Positions 17,820 through 26,310 of a stretch of DNA of 64,000 nt are shown one piece after another. The notes under the pieces were generated by a model. That model ran no database searches. It was not told where the DNA came from and saw nothing but the letters and a program-made list of their open reading frames with translations. Made by a program: the position numbers and the translations under genes. The first letter of the stretch is position 1; every line of letters starts with the position of its first letter. The DNA lies in the NCBI RefSeq assembly GCF_000282535.1, contig NZ_AKJC01000004.1, positions 1-64,000 on the forward strand, in the 5' to 3' direction. This DNA is from Pseudomonas sp. GM84. GTDB lineage: Bacteria > Pseudomonadota > Gammaproteobacteria > Pseudomonadales > Pseudomonadaceae.

Positions 17820-18416
17820 ATGCGACCCGTAGGCGCGAAACGAGAAGTCACCGAATTAGCCATCCACACAGCCGGCGTGGACTTGATTGCCACCTATGGC
17901 TACGAGGCGATGACGCTTAGGGCACTTGCAGAGCAGGTGGGTATCAAGGCTGCCTCGCTCTACAACTACTTCAGCAACAAGCAAGAGTTCCTGGCCACCG
18001 TCCTCAAGGCCGTGATGCGCGACCTGCTGATGGAGTTCACCGAGAAGGTGGATCTTCAGCCCACTACGTACCAGCGTTTTGAAGCCATGGTAGGCGTGCA
18101 TCTGCATTTTCATACCGCGCGCCGCAAAGAGGTTTTCATCGGCAACATGGAGCTTCGCAGCCTCGATGAGGACAATTACCGGATGGTGACCCGCCTTCGC
18201 TCCGAGTACGAGCGACGGGTTCGTCAGATCATCGAGGACGGGGTGCAAGAGGGTATTTTCAATGTATCGGACTGTAACCTGACGACCAAAGCCCTGATCT
18301 CCATGCTGACCGGTATTTGTACCTGGTATCAGCCTGGCGGAAAACTCGGGCTTGAAGAGCTCGCGCGACAGCATATCGAGCTGTCGCTAAGGATGGTCGG
18401 ATTCAAGTCCACCTGA
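17820..18416 (+). CDS. TetR-family regulator, probable regulator of the catabolic cluster
   Basis: A 198-residue protein with an N-terminal TetR helix-turn-helix (residues about 12-58; LRALAEQVGIKAASLYNYF is the recognition part) and an all-helical C-terminal ligand domain of the type seen with acyl-CoA effectors. It is encoded inside the cluster, just behind the SDR gene, and four copies of one palindrome lie in the cluster's two divergent promoters. I infer that it represses both and is released by a CoA thioester of the pathway. It ends at a clear terminator shared with the convergent lyase gene. Confidence 0.88.
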   Translation: MRPVGAKREVTELAIHTAGVDLIATYGYEAMTLRALAEQVGIKAASLYNYFSNKQEFLATVLKAVMRDLLMEFTEKVDLQPTTYQRFEAMVGVHLHFHTARRKEVFIGNMELRSLDEDNYRMVTRLRSEYERRVRQIIEDGVQEGIFNVSDCNLTTKALISMLTGICTWYQPGGKLGLEELARQHIELSLRMVGFKST

Positions 18417-18419
18417 AGT

Positions 18420-18449
18420 AAAAAACCCACCTGCGATGGTGGGTTTTTT
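18420..18449. terminator. Rho-independent terminator between tetR and the lyase gene
   Basis: Stem CCCACC / GGTGGG with a 6-base loop, flanked by a run of A on the left and T on the right, so it can act in both directions between two convergent genes. Confidence 0.88.
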
Positions 18450-18462
18450 GAACCTGTAAGGT

Positions 18463-19410
18463 TTAAGTCTTCTTGTACCGATTGAGGCTACCGCCGTGCA
18501 TCACCTTACCCGGCAGCTGCCGACCAAAAATGTCTTCGGCCAGGTGGGCGACTTTGATCAGCGCGTCAAGATCGACACCGGTCTCAATCCCCATCTCCTC
18601 ACACATGAACACCAAGTCTTCAGTGCAGATATTTCCGGCAGCGCCACGGTGGCCCGCGAATGGACAGCCGCCCAACCCTGCACAAGAGCTATCGAACTTC
18701 GCCACCCCTAATTTGAGCGCAGCATAGACGTTAGCAAGCCCGGTACCACGGGTATCGTGGAGGTGGAGGGCCAGCGGAAGATCAGGCCATTTTTCACGCA
18801 CCGCGCCGATGGTTTTTTCCATCATCAGCGGATTAGCCCAACCCACGGTATCAGCCAAGTAGACGCCTTTCAGCTGCACGTCGGCTTCATTAGCAAGATC
18901 CAGCACCTCGCCAACCATCCGCACGACTTGCGGAATCGGCATATACCCCTCGTAGTTACACCCGAACGCTGTCATGACGTAGCCCCACTCTACCGGGACG
19001 TCGTGCTCGGCATACGACTTCAACCAAGCGCGCTGCTCATCCAGCGTTTGCTGAATGTTCTTGTTGGTGTTGTTTACGGAGAAGCTCTCCGACGCAGTAA
19101 CCCGAATGGCACCGATGATATCGAGCTGAGACTTGTAAGCACGCTCTAGCCCTTGTTGGTTCAACCACAGACCGGTATAGCGCACACCCGGCTTCTTGCG
19201 GATGGCGGCAGCCAACTCATCGGCGTCCGCCATCCCTGGAACACGTTTGGGGTTCACGAACGAAACGCAATCGATCTGCTTCAGCCCGGTTTCCGCGAGC
19301 GCTTCGATCAGCTCAGCCTTGCGGTTAAGCGCGATGGGAGTCGCCTCGATCTGAAAACCTTCACGAGGCCCTTCTTCATTGATCCAAATTTTCTTGGGGA
19401 GGTCACTCAT
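18463..19410 (-). CDS. HMG-CoA lyase-like aldolase
   Basis: A 315-residue DRE-TIM metallolyase-type TIM barrel. The opening INEEGPREGFQIE corresponds to the DGPRDGLQ strand that holds the metal ligand and catalytic Arg, LHLHDTRGTG supplies the two metal His residues, and CAGLGGCPFAGHRGAAGNIC contains the HMG-CoA-lyase Cys loop. The family splits 3-hydroxy-3-methylglutaryl-CoA or related 3-hydroxy-3-alkyl dicarboxylic thioesters to acetyl-CoA and a keto acid. It is the last gene of the leftward operon with the biotin carboxylase, so it probably cleaves the carboxylated and hydrated intermediate. ATG at 19410 is set by the conserved start; the longer frame to 19620 overlaps the cupin gene. Confidence 0.88.
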   Translation of the reverse strand: MSDLPKKIWINEEGPREGFQIEATPIALNRKAELIEALAETGLKQIDCVSFVNPKRVPGMADADELAAAIRKKPGVRYTGLWLNQQGLERAYKSQLDIIGAIRVTASESFSVNNTNKNIQQTLDEQRAWLKSYAEHDVPVEWGYVMTAFGCNYEGYMPIPQVVRMVGEVLDLANEADVQLKGVYLADTVGWANPLMMEKTIGAVREKWPDLPLALHLHDTRGTGLANVYAALKLGVAKFDSSCAGLGGCPFAGHRGAAGNICTEDLVFMCEEMGIETGVDLDALIKVAHLAEDIFGRQLPGKVMHGGSLNRYKKT

Positions 19411-19414
19411 TTTG

Positions 19415-19816
19415 TTACTCCAGATTCTGGCCTGCGTGTTCGCCTTCCAGGAACTTGTTCGGGCGAAGGAAGAAAGAAAGCACCAGCGCGCCATTCGGCG
19501 AGCGGGCCAGGTGCCGGTTACCGCGCGGGCGCCATACAAAATCACCGGCGACCACCTCACCTTCGTCGTCGACGATGCTGCCCTCAAGCACGTAGGTCTG
19601 TTCAACCTCGACATGCTCATGCAGAGGCAGGCGTGTACCAGGCGCCCAGCGGAAAAGTGCCGTAAGCAGGCCGCTTTCTTTGTCCTGCAGCAGGATTTTC
19701 ATGTCGATCCCGGGTGTTGGGGTGGGCTTCCAAGGGAGCGAATCAACATTGATGTAGCGCGAGGCGAGCTCTGACAGACCTTCGATACCTGGCACGTTTG
19801 GGGTGGTAACAGCCAT
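19415..19816 (-). CDS. ChrR-like cupin-domain protein
   Basis: A 133-residue single-cupin protein. PLHEHVEVEQTYVLEGS has the His-x-His...Glu metal-binding set and GNRHLARSPNGA the second His. The sequence resembles ChrR-type cupins, a group that also includes dioxygenases cleaving beta-diketones or hydroxyacetophenones. It could be a metal-dependent oxygenase or isomerase in the pathway, or a small sensor. It lies 4 bp upstream of the lyase gene and 12 bp behind the biotin carboxylase, so it is in one operon with both. Confidence 0.75.
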   Translation of the reverse strand: MAVTTPNVPGIEGLSELASRYINVDSLPWKPTPTPGIDMKILLQDKESGLLTALFRWAPGTRLPLHEHVEVEQTYVLEGSIVDDEGEVVAGDFVWRPRGNRHLARSPNGALVLSFFLRPNKFLEGEHAGQNLE

Positions 19817-19828
19817 GGCTATCTCCTA

Positions 19829-21217
19829 TTAAACTGTCTGTTCAGCAGCGACAGCGAAGAGGCTCTCGCTGTGCTCATCGATGAAGCGGGTGTGCACTTT
19901 CGCCTCCAGATACGCAGGCTCAGCCAGTACGCGAAGCAGGAAGTGGCGATTCGTCTTGAGACCGGAAATTTTGAGTTCGGTCAGCGCTTTTTCCAGGCGA
20001 GTAATCGCCTGCGCACGATCCTTACCGTGAGCAATGATCTTCATGATCATCGGGTCGTAGAAAGGAGTGATTCGATCTCCCGCAACAAAACCACCATCGA
20101 TCCGCACACCCTCCATCTGCGGCACCTCCAGCGTTTCGATGAGGCCAGGCGCAGGCATGAACTTCTTCTCCGGCGACTCAGCATAAAGCCGCGCCTCAAT
20201 GGCATGTCCATTGCGCTGAATCGACTGCTGCGTCAGCTCGGAGGCAACGTCCTCGCCCAGCGCATGACGAATCTGCGCTTCAACCAAGTCGACGCTGGTC
20301 ACCGCTTCGGTAACAGGATGCTCTACCTGAATACGCGTATTCATCTCCAGGAAGAAATAGGATTTCGATTTCTCGTCATACAGGAATTCGACTGTGCCGG
20401 CGCCATCGTAACGGCACAGCTTGGCCAGATTCACAGCTGCATCAGCCATGTGCGCCAGAACCTCGGCTGGCACATTGGGCGCAGGGGACTCCTCCAATAC
20501 TTTCTGATAGCGGCGCTGGATCGAGCAATCGCGCTCGTAAAGGTGTACCGCCTCACCATTACCGAACCCGAATATCTGCACTTCGATGTGGCGCGCACTC
20601 TCAATCAGCTTTTCCAGGAACACAGTGCCGTCACCGAATGCACGCTCTGCCATCCGTTGGGTAGCAGCCACAGCCTCCACAAGGTCAGCTGGCGAATGCA
20701 CAGGCTTCAAGCCGATTCCCCCTCCCCCGGCGGAAGCTTTCACCAACAGCGGATATCCCACAACTCGCGCCGCATTAACCAGTGCTTCGGGATCTTCTGC
20801 AGTCACGTTTTCAGCAGCTGGCTGAACTGGGACACCCGCCTTGATAGCGAGGTGACGAGAGCGCTGCTTGTCGCCCATAGCCCTAATTACTTCGGCGGTT
20901 GGGCCAATGAAGGTTATGCCGGCAGCGGCACAAGCGTCGGAGAAGTCGGTGTTCTCGGAGAGAAACCCGTAGCCCGGGTGAACCAGCGTCACCCCGTTTT
21001 CTTTAGCTACCCGCAGCACCTTCTCCGCATCTAGATAGCTTTCCGCCGCTTTGGACGGGCCAATCAGAAAAGCCTCATCAGCAGCCTTCACATGCTGAGA
21101 GTCAGCATCTGCCTCGGAGTACACCGCAACGGTAGGAATTCCGAGAGCCTTGGCGGAGCGAATCACACGGCAGGCAATCTCGCCGCGATTCGCGATCAGT
21201 AGTTTTTGTTCTGTCAC
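19829..21217 (-). CDS. Biotin carboxylase subunit of an acyl-CoA carboxylase
   Basis: A 462-residue ATP-grasp enzyme: LLIANRGEIACRV at the start, KASAGGGGIGLKPV (ATP loop, about residue 160), the catalytic stretch EMNTRIQVEHPVTE (about 285) and the C-terminal RIDGG region. It carboxylates biotin on a separate carrier. The carrier domain is absent here and is encoded at 23738, and the carboxyltransferase is at 22177, so this is a three-part acyl-CoA carboxylase. GTG at 21217 is likelier than the ATG at 21223: AGGAG is six bases ahead of GTG but touches the ATG. First gene of the leftward operon, under operator 3. Confidence 0.92.
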   Translation of the reverse strand: MTEQKLLIANRGEIACRVIRSAKALGIPTVAVYSEADADSQHVKAADEAFLIGPSKAAESYLDAEKVLRVAKENGVTLVHPGYGFLSENTDFSDACAAAGITFIGPTAEVIRAMGDKQRSRHLAIKAGVPVQPAAENVTAEDPEALVNAARVVGYPLLVKASAGGGGIGLKPVHSPADLVEAVAATQRMAERAFGDGTVFLEKLIESARHIEVQIFGFGNGEAVHLYERDCSIQRRYQKVLEESPAPNVPAEVLAHMADAAVNLAKLCRYDGAGTVEFLYDEKSKSYFFLEMNTRIQVEHPVTEAVTSVDLVEAQIRHALGEDVASELTQQSIQRNGHAIEARLYAESPEKKFMPAPGLIETLEVPQMEGVRIDGGFVAGDRITPFYDPMIMKIIAHGKDRAQAITRLEKALTELKISGLKTNRHFLLRVLAEPAYLEAKVHTRFIDEHSESLFAVAAEQTV

Positions 21218-21231
21218 GATCATCTCCTAAA

Positions 21232-21247
21232 ACTAACAGTTGTAAGT
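21232..21247. promoter_or_regulatory. Operator palindrome 3 (ACTAAC-N4-GTAAGT)
   Basis: One mismatch from the shared core. It lies 14 bp ahead of the biotin carboxylase start, overlapping the likely promoter or leader of the leftward operon. Confidence 0.65.
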
Positions 21248-21366
21248 CACTCGCCGCACCGCACCCATTCCGCCTACAGGCCCCAATGCACAGGCACATT
21301 GGTTAGATATCGGAAAAAATGCAACCAGGCTTGTGCTGGAAACAAAGCCTAGCTATATTCTCGAAA

Positions 21367-21382
21367 ACTAACAACGGTTAGT
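21367..21382. promoter_or_regulatory. Operator palindrome 4 (ACTAAC-N4-GTTAGT)
   Basis: A perfect copy of the core, 21 bp upstream of the TTG start of the rightward enoyl-CoA hydratase gene. With operator 3 it brackets the 186-bp divergent promoter region of the carboxylase genes. Confidence 0.75.
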
Positions 21383-21403
21383 AAAACAAAAAAGGAGAAT
21401 CCC

Positions 21404-22180
21404 TTGAGCACAACGCAGCTTCTGGTCGAGCGCCAAGGCCCCCGCGCTACCATCATCTTGAGCAACCCTGCCAAGCGAAATGCGATCGCCACCGCCACTG
21501 CCAGCGCGCTGGTCGACACCTTGCTGAAGCTGGATGGCGAACAGGACATCCGAGTCATTGTGATCACAGGCGAAGGCGACTGCTTTTCCTCCGGCGGTGA
21601 CCTCGACGAGTTCCTTTCCACTGTCGACGCAGGTGGTACTCAACTGTGGGAAACAGGCGAGCCATGGCAACGTCTGTTTAGCGTGATTCCCACCCTGAGC
21701 AAGCCCGTGATCGCTCGCGTGGTTGGCCCGGCAATGGCCGGGGCGTGCGGGCTGGTAGCCGCGTGCGACTTCGCTTACTGCACCGAGGGCGCCAAGTTCG
21801 GCTCGCCTGAAGTGAAGATCGGCCTCTTCCCTCTATTCATTCTTCCGGCGCTTCTGAGCCGCCTGGGAGATCGTCATGCGCTGGATCTCGCGCTGACCGG
21901 CCGCACCATCGATGCGCAGGAGGCCTACCGCATGGGGCTCGTAAATCAAGTCGCTTCGGCTGATGAGATAGACGTCCTGGTAGACCAGCTCGTGAAAAGT
22001 TTCACGCACCTGGAGCCTGCAACTGTCCGCCGCGGCAAGCACGCATTTAACAAGATCTCATCCGTTGGCCTGATGGAAGGCTTGGAGCTGGCCCGCGGCA
22101 TGCGCCCAGCCTTCATGTGCTCAGAAGAGCTGCGCCGCGGTATCGAGAAATTTTTTGCCAAAAAAGAGGTGAAGGCATGA
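21404..22180 (+). CDS. Enoyl-CoA hydratase/isomerase family protein
   Basis: A 258-residue crotonase: ILSNPAKRNAIATATA, oxyanion-hole DCFSSGGDLDEF, RVVGPAMAGACGLVAACD and GSPEVKIGLFPLFIL. In the last motif both the Glu and the following loop are close to the liuC/atuE hydratases that act on branched glutaconyl-CoA compounds. The start is TTG with AAAGGAGA ahead. The stop overlaps the ATG of the carboxyltransferase gene by four bases. First gene of the main rightward operon. Confidence 0.88.
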   Translation: MSTTQLLVERQGPRATIILSNPAKRNAIATATASALVDTLLKLDGEQDIRVIVITGEGDCFSSGGDLDEFLSTVDAGGTQLWETGEPWQRLFSVIPTLSKPVIARVVGPAMAGACGLVAACDFAYCTEGAKFGSPEVKIGLFPLFILPALLSRLGDRHALDLALTGRTIDAQEAYRMGLVNQVASADEIDVLVDQLVKSFTHLEPATVRRGKHAFNKISSVGLMEGLELARGMRPAFMCSEELRRGIEKFFAKKEVKA

Positions 22181-23709
22181 GCGGTTACGAGAATGTGAAA
22201 GAACTGCAACGTCGCGTCGAAATTGCACGCGCTGGTGGTTCCGACAAAGCGAAAGAAAAACATCAAGCTCAGGGCAAGATCCTGGTTCGCGATCGCCTCA
22301 ACATGCTCTTCGACAATGGCGAATACCTTGAAGACGGGCTGCTGGTTGGTGCCTCCCGCGGCATGCCAGGTGACGCTGTGGTCACTGCGATCGGCAAGAT
22401 CAATGGCCAGGAAGTCGCGGTCATTGCAAACGACATGACGGTCAAAGCTGGCACCTGGGGTTATCACACCTTCCGCAAAATCGTGCGCATGCAAGAAATT
22501 GCCGTCGACGCCAAAATGCCCATCATCTACCTGGTGGACAGCGCCGGAGCACGCATCGATAGCCAGTTCGACTGCTACCTGGGCCGTATCGCCTGGGGCA
22601 ATATTTTCTACACCCAAGTACAGATTTCGGGCGTGGTACCACAAGTCTGTGTGATGTTTGGCCCCTCGCCCGCAGGCTCCGCATATGTGCCGGCGCTGTG
22701 CGACCTAGTCATCATGGTCGACAAGCAAGCTACCGCTTACCTTGGCTCGCCACGCCTGGCTGAAGCGGCCATCGGTGAAAAGGTAACCGAGGAGCAGATG
22801 GGCGGCGCACGCATGCACTGTGCCATGAGTGGCCTGGGTGACTACCTCGCGCAGAACGAAGAAGAAGCGCTCAAAGCCGCCGCGGATTACCTGCGTTTCT
22901 TCCCGAGCCATAACAGCCAGCTGCCGCCGCTGCGGGAACCAAAACTGCCCGGTTCGAAGCGCTCGATCACCGAAATTGTTCCACCCGACCAAAACCGTCC
23001 GTTTGACGTGAAAGAGCTGGTCGAATCGCTCGTGGACGAAGGCTCGATCTTCGAAGTAAAAGCCCTGTTTGCCAAAGAGATCTACACCGCATTTGCTTAC
23101 CTGGGCGGCCGACCAGTAGGGATCATCGCGAACAACTCGAAGAACAAAGGCGGTGTGCTGTTTAACGACAGCGCCGACAAAGCAACCCGCTTTATCTGGG
23201 CTTGCAACGCATTCAACGTTCCGCTCCTTTTCCTGCAGGACATCAGCGGCTACATGATCGGCAGCGCTGTAGAAAAGGCCGGCATCATCCGCCATGGCGC
23301 CAAACTGCTGCATGCAGTCTGCGAGGCAAAAGTCCCACGCATTTCCGTCATGGTTCGTAAGGGTTATGGCGGCGGTTACCTCGGCATGTCCGGCGGCCCA
23401 ACCATGCCTGATGCTCAGTTGGCACTGCCAGGCGCCATGCCTGCCCTCATGGGCCCAGAGGCTGCAATCAACGCTATTCACTACAACGAGATCCAGGCAC
23501 TGGAGGGCGAGGCGCGCGCGGCATTCATCGATGAGAAGCAGAAGGCGTACGCCAAAGACATCAACGCCTTTGATCCCGCTGACCAATTCTCCTTCGAGGC
23601 AGTTATCGATCCCGATGACCTGCGTGATGAGCTGATCAAGCGCTTCGCCCTTTACAGCCGCCGTGAAATTCCACGGATCGATCGCCGCAACGGCATCTAT
23701 CCGGTTTAA
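22177..23709 (+). CDS. Carboxyltransferase subunit of an acyl-CoA carboxylase
   Basis: A 510-residue biotin-dependent carboxyltransferase with N- and C-terminal crotonase-like halves: VLVRDRLNMLFDNGEYLEDG, IYLVDSAGARIDSQ and FGPSPAGSAYVPAL in the first half; LFLQDISGYMIGSAVEKAG and VRKGYGGGYLGMSGG in the second. It moves CO2 from biotin to an acyl-CoA; the length and single-chain layout match the beta subunits of methylcrotonyl-, geranyl- and propionyl-CoA carboxylases. It uses the carrier encoded 28 bp downstream and the carboxylase at 19829. ATG at 22177 is chosen because of the ATGA overlap with the hydratase stop. Confidence 0.92.
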   Translation: MSGYENVKELQRRVEIARAGGSDKAKEKHQAQGKILVRDRLNMLFDNGEYLEDGLLVGASRGMPGDAVVTAIGKINGQEVAVIANDMTVKAGTWGYHTFRKIVRMQEIAVDAKMPIIYLVDSAGARIDSQFDCYLGRIAWGNIFYTQVQISGVVPQVCVMFGPSPAGSAYVPALCDLVIMVDKQATAYLGSPRLAEAAIGEKVTEEQMGGARMHCAMSGLGDYLAQNEEEALKAAADYLRFFPSHNSQLPPLREPKLPGSKRSITEIVPPDQNRPFDVKELVESLVDEGSIFEVKALFAKEIYTAFAYLGGRPVGIIANNSKNKGGVLFNDSADKATRFIWACNAFNVPLLFLQDISGYMIGSAVEKAGIIRHGAKLLHAVCEAKVPRISVMVRKGYGGGYLGMSGGPTMPDAQLALPGAMPALMGPEAAINAIHYNEIQALEGEARAAFIDEKQKAYAKDINAFDPADQFSFEAVIDPDDLRDELIKRFALYSRREIPRIDRRNGIYPV

Positions 23710-23737
23710 CCCCAGACAATTACAAAGGATTTAGCTG

Positions 23738-23950
23738 ATGAGCGAAATCAAAGCTCCTATGGCCGGCAACATCTGGAAGATCAACGTCCAGGTCGGTCAA
23801 GAGGTCAACTTCGGCGACGAGGTCATCATCATGGAGTCCATGAAGATGGAGATTCCAGTTGAGGCCGATGATTCCGGCGTCGTTAAAGAAATCAAGGTCG
23901 CGGAGAACGATACCGTCGATGACGGTAACGTCCTCATCATCCTTGGATAA
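23738..23950 (+). CDS. Stand-alone biotin carboxyl carrier protein
   Basis: Only 70 residues, just one biotinyl domain: IKAPMAGNIWKINVQVGQEV and the biotinylation site ESMKMEIP with the modified Lys at about residue 36. In the Liu and Atu carboxylases this domain is fused to the biotin carboxylase; here it is a separate mini-protein, as in some acyl-CoA and oxaloacetate carboxylases. It lies between the carboxyltransferase and the FAH gene in one operon. Confidence 0.92.
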   Translation: MSEIKAPMAGNIWKINVQVGQEVNFGDEVIIMESMKMEIPVEADDSGVVKEIKVAENDTVDDGNVLIILG

Positions 23951-23968
23951 TCCTGAGAAATCCTGTCC

Positions 23969-24814
23969 ATGAAAATTGCCTCCTTCATCCATGACGGGCG
24001 CAGTTCGTACGGTGTCGTCGGTGACGACACTGTCTCGGACGCCGGCGCAGTGCTCGGTCATCGCTACGCCGATTTACGATCCTTGCTGAACTCCGGCGAG
24101 GGCCTGGCCGAACTCGCCTCTTTGCGTGATGCCCCGGCCTTGAACGTACAGCAGGTTCAATGGCTGCCGGTTATCCCAAACCCGGACAAGGTTTTGTGCG
24201 TCGGCCTGAACTACCTCAAGCACATCATTGAAACCGGGCGGGAGGTGCCAAAGCACCCCACCCTCTTCACTCGATTTGCGAGCGCCCAGGTGGGCCACGA
24301 TCAGCCGCTGATTCTGCCCAAGGCTTCCACCGCCTTCGACTTTGAGGGCGAACTGGCCATCGTGATTGGCAAGGCCGGGCGGCACATTTCCAAGGCTAAC
24401 GCTTTGGTGCACATCGCTGGTTACAGCCTGTTCAATGATGGCTCTATCCGCGACTGGCAAAAACACACCCTGCAGTTCACCGCAGGGAAGAATTTTGTTG
24501 GTAGCGGAAGCTTCGGCCCTTGGCTCGTCACCACGGACGAGATCGCCGATATCAACAGCCTTACCCTGGAAACCCGCCTTAACGGCACGGTGGTTCAGCG
24601 TGAAGGGCTCGATGACCTGCTGTTCAAGATTCCGGATCTGATCGAGTACATCTCGACCTTCACTGAGCTGCTGCCTGGCGATGTGATTGCAACTGGAACC
24701 CCCGGCGGCGTAGGCGCGTTCAGAACCCCGCCGCTCTGGATGAAACCTGGTGATGTTGTTGAAGTGGAAGTGGAGGGAATCGGAACACTCAAAAATACCG
24801 TCAATGCCGAGTAA
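23969..24814 (+). CDS. Fumarylacetoacetate hydrolase family protein
   Basis: A 281-residue FAH-fold enzyme. VLCVGLNYLKHIIETG, the metal-site stretch FDFEGELAIVIG (Glu-x-Glu), NDGSIRDWQ and the closing GDVIATGTPGGVGAF are family hallmarks. Members hydrolyse or hydrate C-C bonds next to a keto acid (acylpyruvases, 2-oxo-enoate hydratases) or decarboxylate oxaloacetate-like acids. In this operon it may process a keto acid released later in the pathway. Substrate not predictable from sequence. Confidence 0.85.
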   Translation: MKIASFIHDGRSSYGVVGDDTVSDAGAVLGHRYADLRSLLNSGEGLAELASLRDAPALNVQQVQWLPVIPNPDKVLCVGLNYLKHIIETGREVPKHPTLFTRFASAQVGHDQPLILPKASTAFDFEGELAIVIGKAGRHISKANALVHIAGYSLFNDGSIRDWQKHTLQFTAGKNFVGSGSFGPWLVTTDEIADINSLTLETRLNGTVVQREGLDDLLFKIPDLIEYISTFTELLPGDVIATGTPGGVGAFRTPPLWMKPGDVVEVEVEGIGTLKNTVNAE

Positions 24815-24826
24815 AACCTAAATGGT

Positions 24827-24850
24827 GAAAGGCGTCCACGCGCGCCTTTC
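24827..24850. terminator. Inverted repeat between the FAH and transporter genes
   Basis: GAAAGGCG / CGCCTTTC with an 8-base loop; the right arm ends in TTTC. It may lower read-through from the enzyme genes into the transporter gene, though no long T run follows. Confidence 0.55.
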
Positions 24851-24886
24851 ATTCGAAGTCCGCACAATAACAACACTGGACTCACC

Positions 24887-26236
24887 ATGAAATCGACGAT
24901 TGATGCTTCTACCTGGAGCCATCCAGGGTCATCCGCTATCAACCGAATGCTGTTCAAAAGGATAGCACTGCGTGTCATTCCCCTCATTTTTGTGGCCTAC
25001 ATCTTCGCATTCCTAGACCGAGTCAACATCGGCTATGCAAAACTGCAAATGCTTCCCGATCTGGGTCTGACAGAAGGCCAGTATGGCTTCGCAGCCGGAA
25101 TTTTCTTCATCGGTTACGCCCTGTTTGAGATCCCAAGCAACCTGCTGCTCGACAAGATCGGTGCACGCAAGACTATGACCAGGATCATGGTGCTATGGGG
25201 ACTGGCGTCAGCCGCCACTATGTTCGTCACCACGGCCCAGCAACTGTATATCCTGCGCCTGCTCCTAGGCATTTTCGAGGCCGGCTTCTTCCCAGGTGTC
25301 ATCCTCTACTTGAGCTACTGGTTCCCGAGCTACATGCGAGGACGCGTTACCGGTACGCTGCTACTCGCCACCCTTGTTGCTCCGATTCTGGGCGGCCCTA
25401 TCTCGGGCTTGATCATGGAATCCATGAACGGCGTTTCAGGTTTGGCGGGATGGCGGTGGTTGTTCTTGCTCGAGGCCGTGCCGATCATCTTCATCGGGAT
25501 CGCTTGCTTCCTGCTGCTCTGCGACAAGCCAGAACAAGCCCAATGGCTTAGCACTGATGAGAAGGCACTGCATCAGGAGTTGATGGCTCGGGATAGAGCA
25601 ACGCTGGATCCCGAGAAAGTGAATCCGCACAGCGGCGAGGCCATCTTCAGCGCGTTGACTGACCCCAAGGTGTACGTCCTGGCGTTCCTGTATTTCAGTT
25701 CCGCACTAGGCACCTACGCGTTCAATTTCTGGCTACCCACCATGATCCAGAAGCTGGGTGTATCCAGCATCACTCAAATTTCGCTGTACGCCATGATCCC
25801 GTTCACTTGCGCAGCCCTGGGCATGATCCTCATCGGCCGGAGCTCCGACCTACGCAGAGAACGTCGGATGCATTACTGCATTAGCATTCTCTTTGGGGCG
25901 GCCATGCTATCGCTGTCCACCCTATCTACCTCACTTCCTTTATCTCTAGCCTTGCTGGGTGGAGCGGCGTTCGGCTTCAGTGGGGCAATCATCGTTTGCT
26001 GGGCAATTCCAGCGACCTACCTCAAGGGCAAAAGCGCACCGGCCGGGATCGCTTTGGTCAGCTCGCTCGGTTCTCTGTGTGGCTTTGCTGCGCCATCGAT
26101 CATCGGCCTGGCGCGCGATCTTACCGGGAAGGATCACGCCGGCATGTATGCCATCAGCCTGATCATGGTGGCGGCAGCGCTGGGCATGCTCACACTGATG
26201 CCTAAACATGCGCTCGCGGTTGGGAAGCCTGACTGA
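24887..26236 (+). CDS. MFS transporter, anion:cation symporter type
   Basis: A 449-residue protein with twelve hydrophobic segments. The first helix reads FVAYIFAFLDRVNIGYAKLQM and the following loop FEIPSNLLLDKIGARK, both typical of the ACS family that takes up organic acids with protons. The position inside the cluster makes it the likely uptake system for the acid that the ligase at 15232 activates, working with the outer-membrane porin at 27661. Confidence 0.88.
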   Translation: MKSTIDASTWSHPGSSAINRMLFKRIALRVIPLIFVAYIFAFLDRVNIGYAKLQMLPDLGLTEGQYGFAAGIFFIGYALFEIPSNLLLDKIGARKTMTRIMVLWGLASAATMFVTTAQQLYILRLLLGIFEAGFFPGVILYLSYWFPSYMRGRVTGTLLLATLVAPILGGPISGLIMESMNGVSGLAGWRWLFLLEAVPIIFIGIACFLLLCDKPEQAQWLSTDEKALHQELMARDRATLDPEKVNPHSGEAIFSALTDPKVYVLAFLYFSSALGTYAFNFWLPTMIQKLGVSSITQISLYAMIPFTCAALGMILIGRSSDLRRERRMHYCISILFGAAMLSLSTLSTSLPLSLALLGGAAFGFSGAIIVCWAIPATYLKGKSAPAGIALVSSLGSLCGFAAPSIIGLARDLTGKDHAGMYAISLIMVAAALGMLTLMPKHALAVGKPD

Positions 26237-26310
26237 AACTGCCGCTCCAGATGCCGGATTGGCATTCGATCCCGGCACTCGAACGATGAAAAAGACCCAA
26301 GGAGAAGAGG

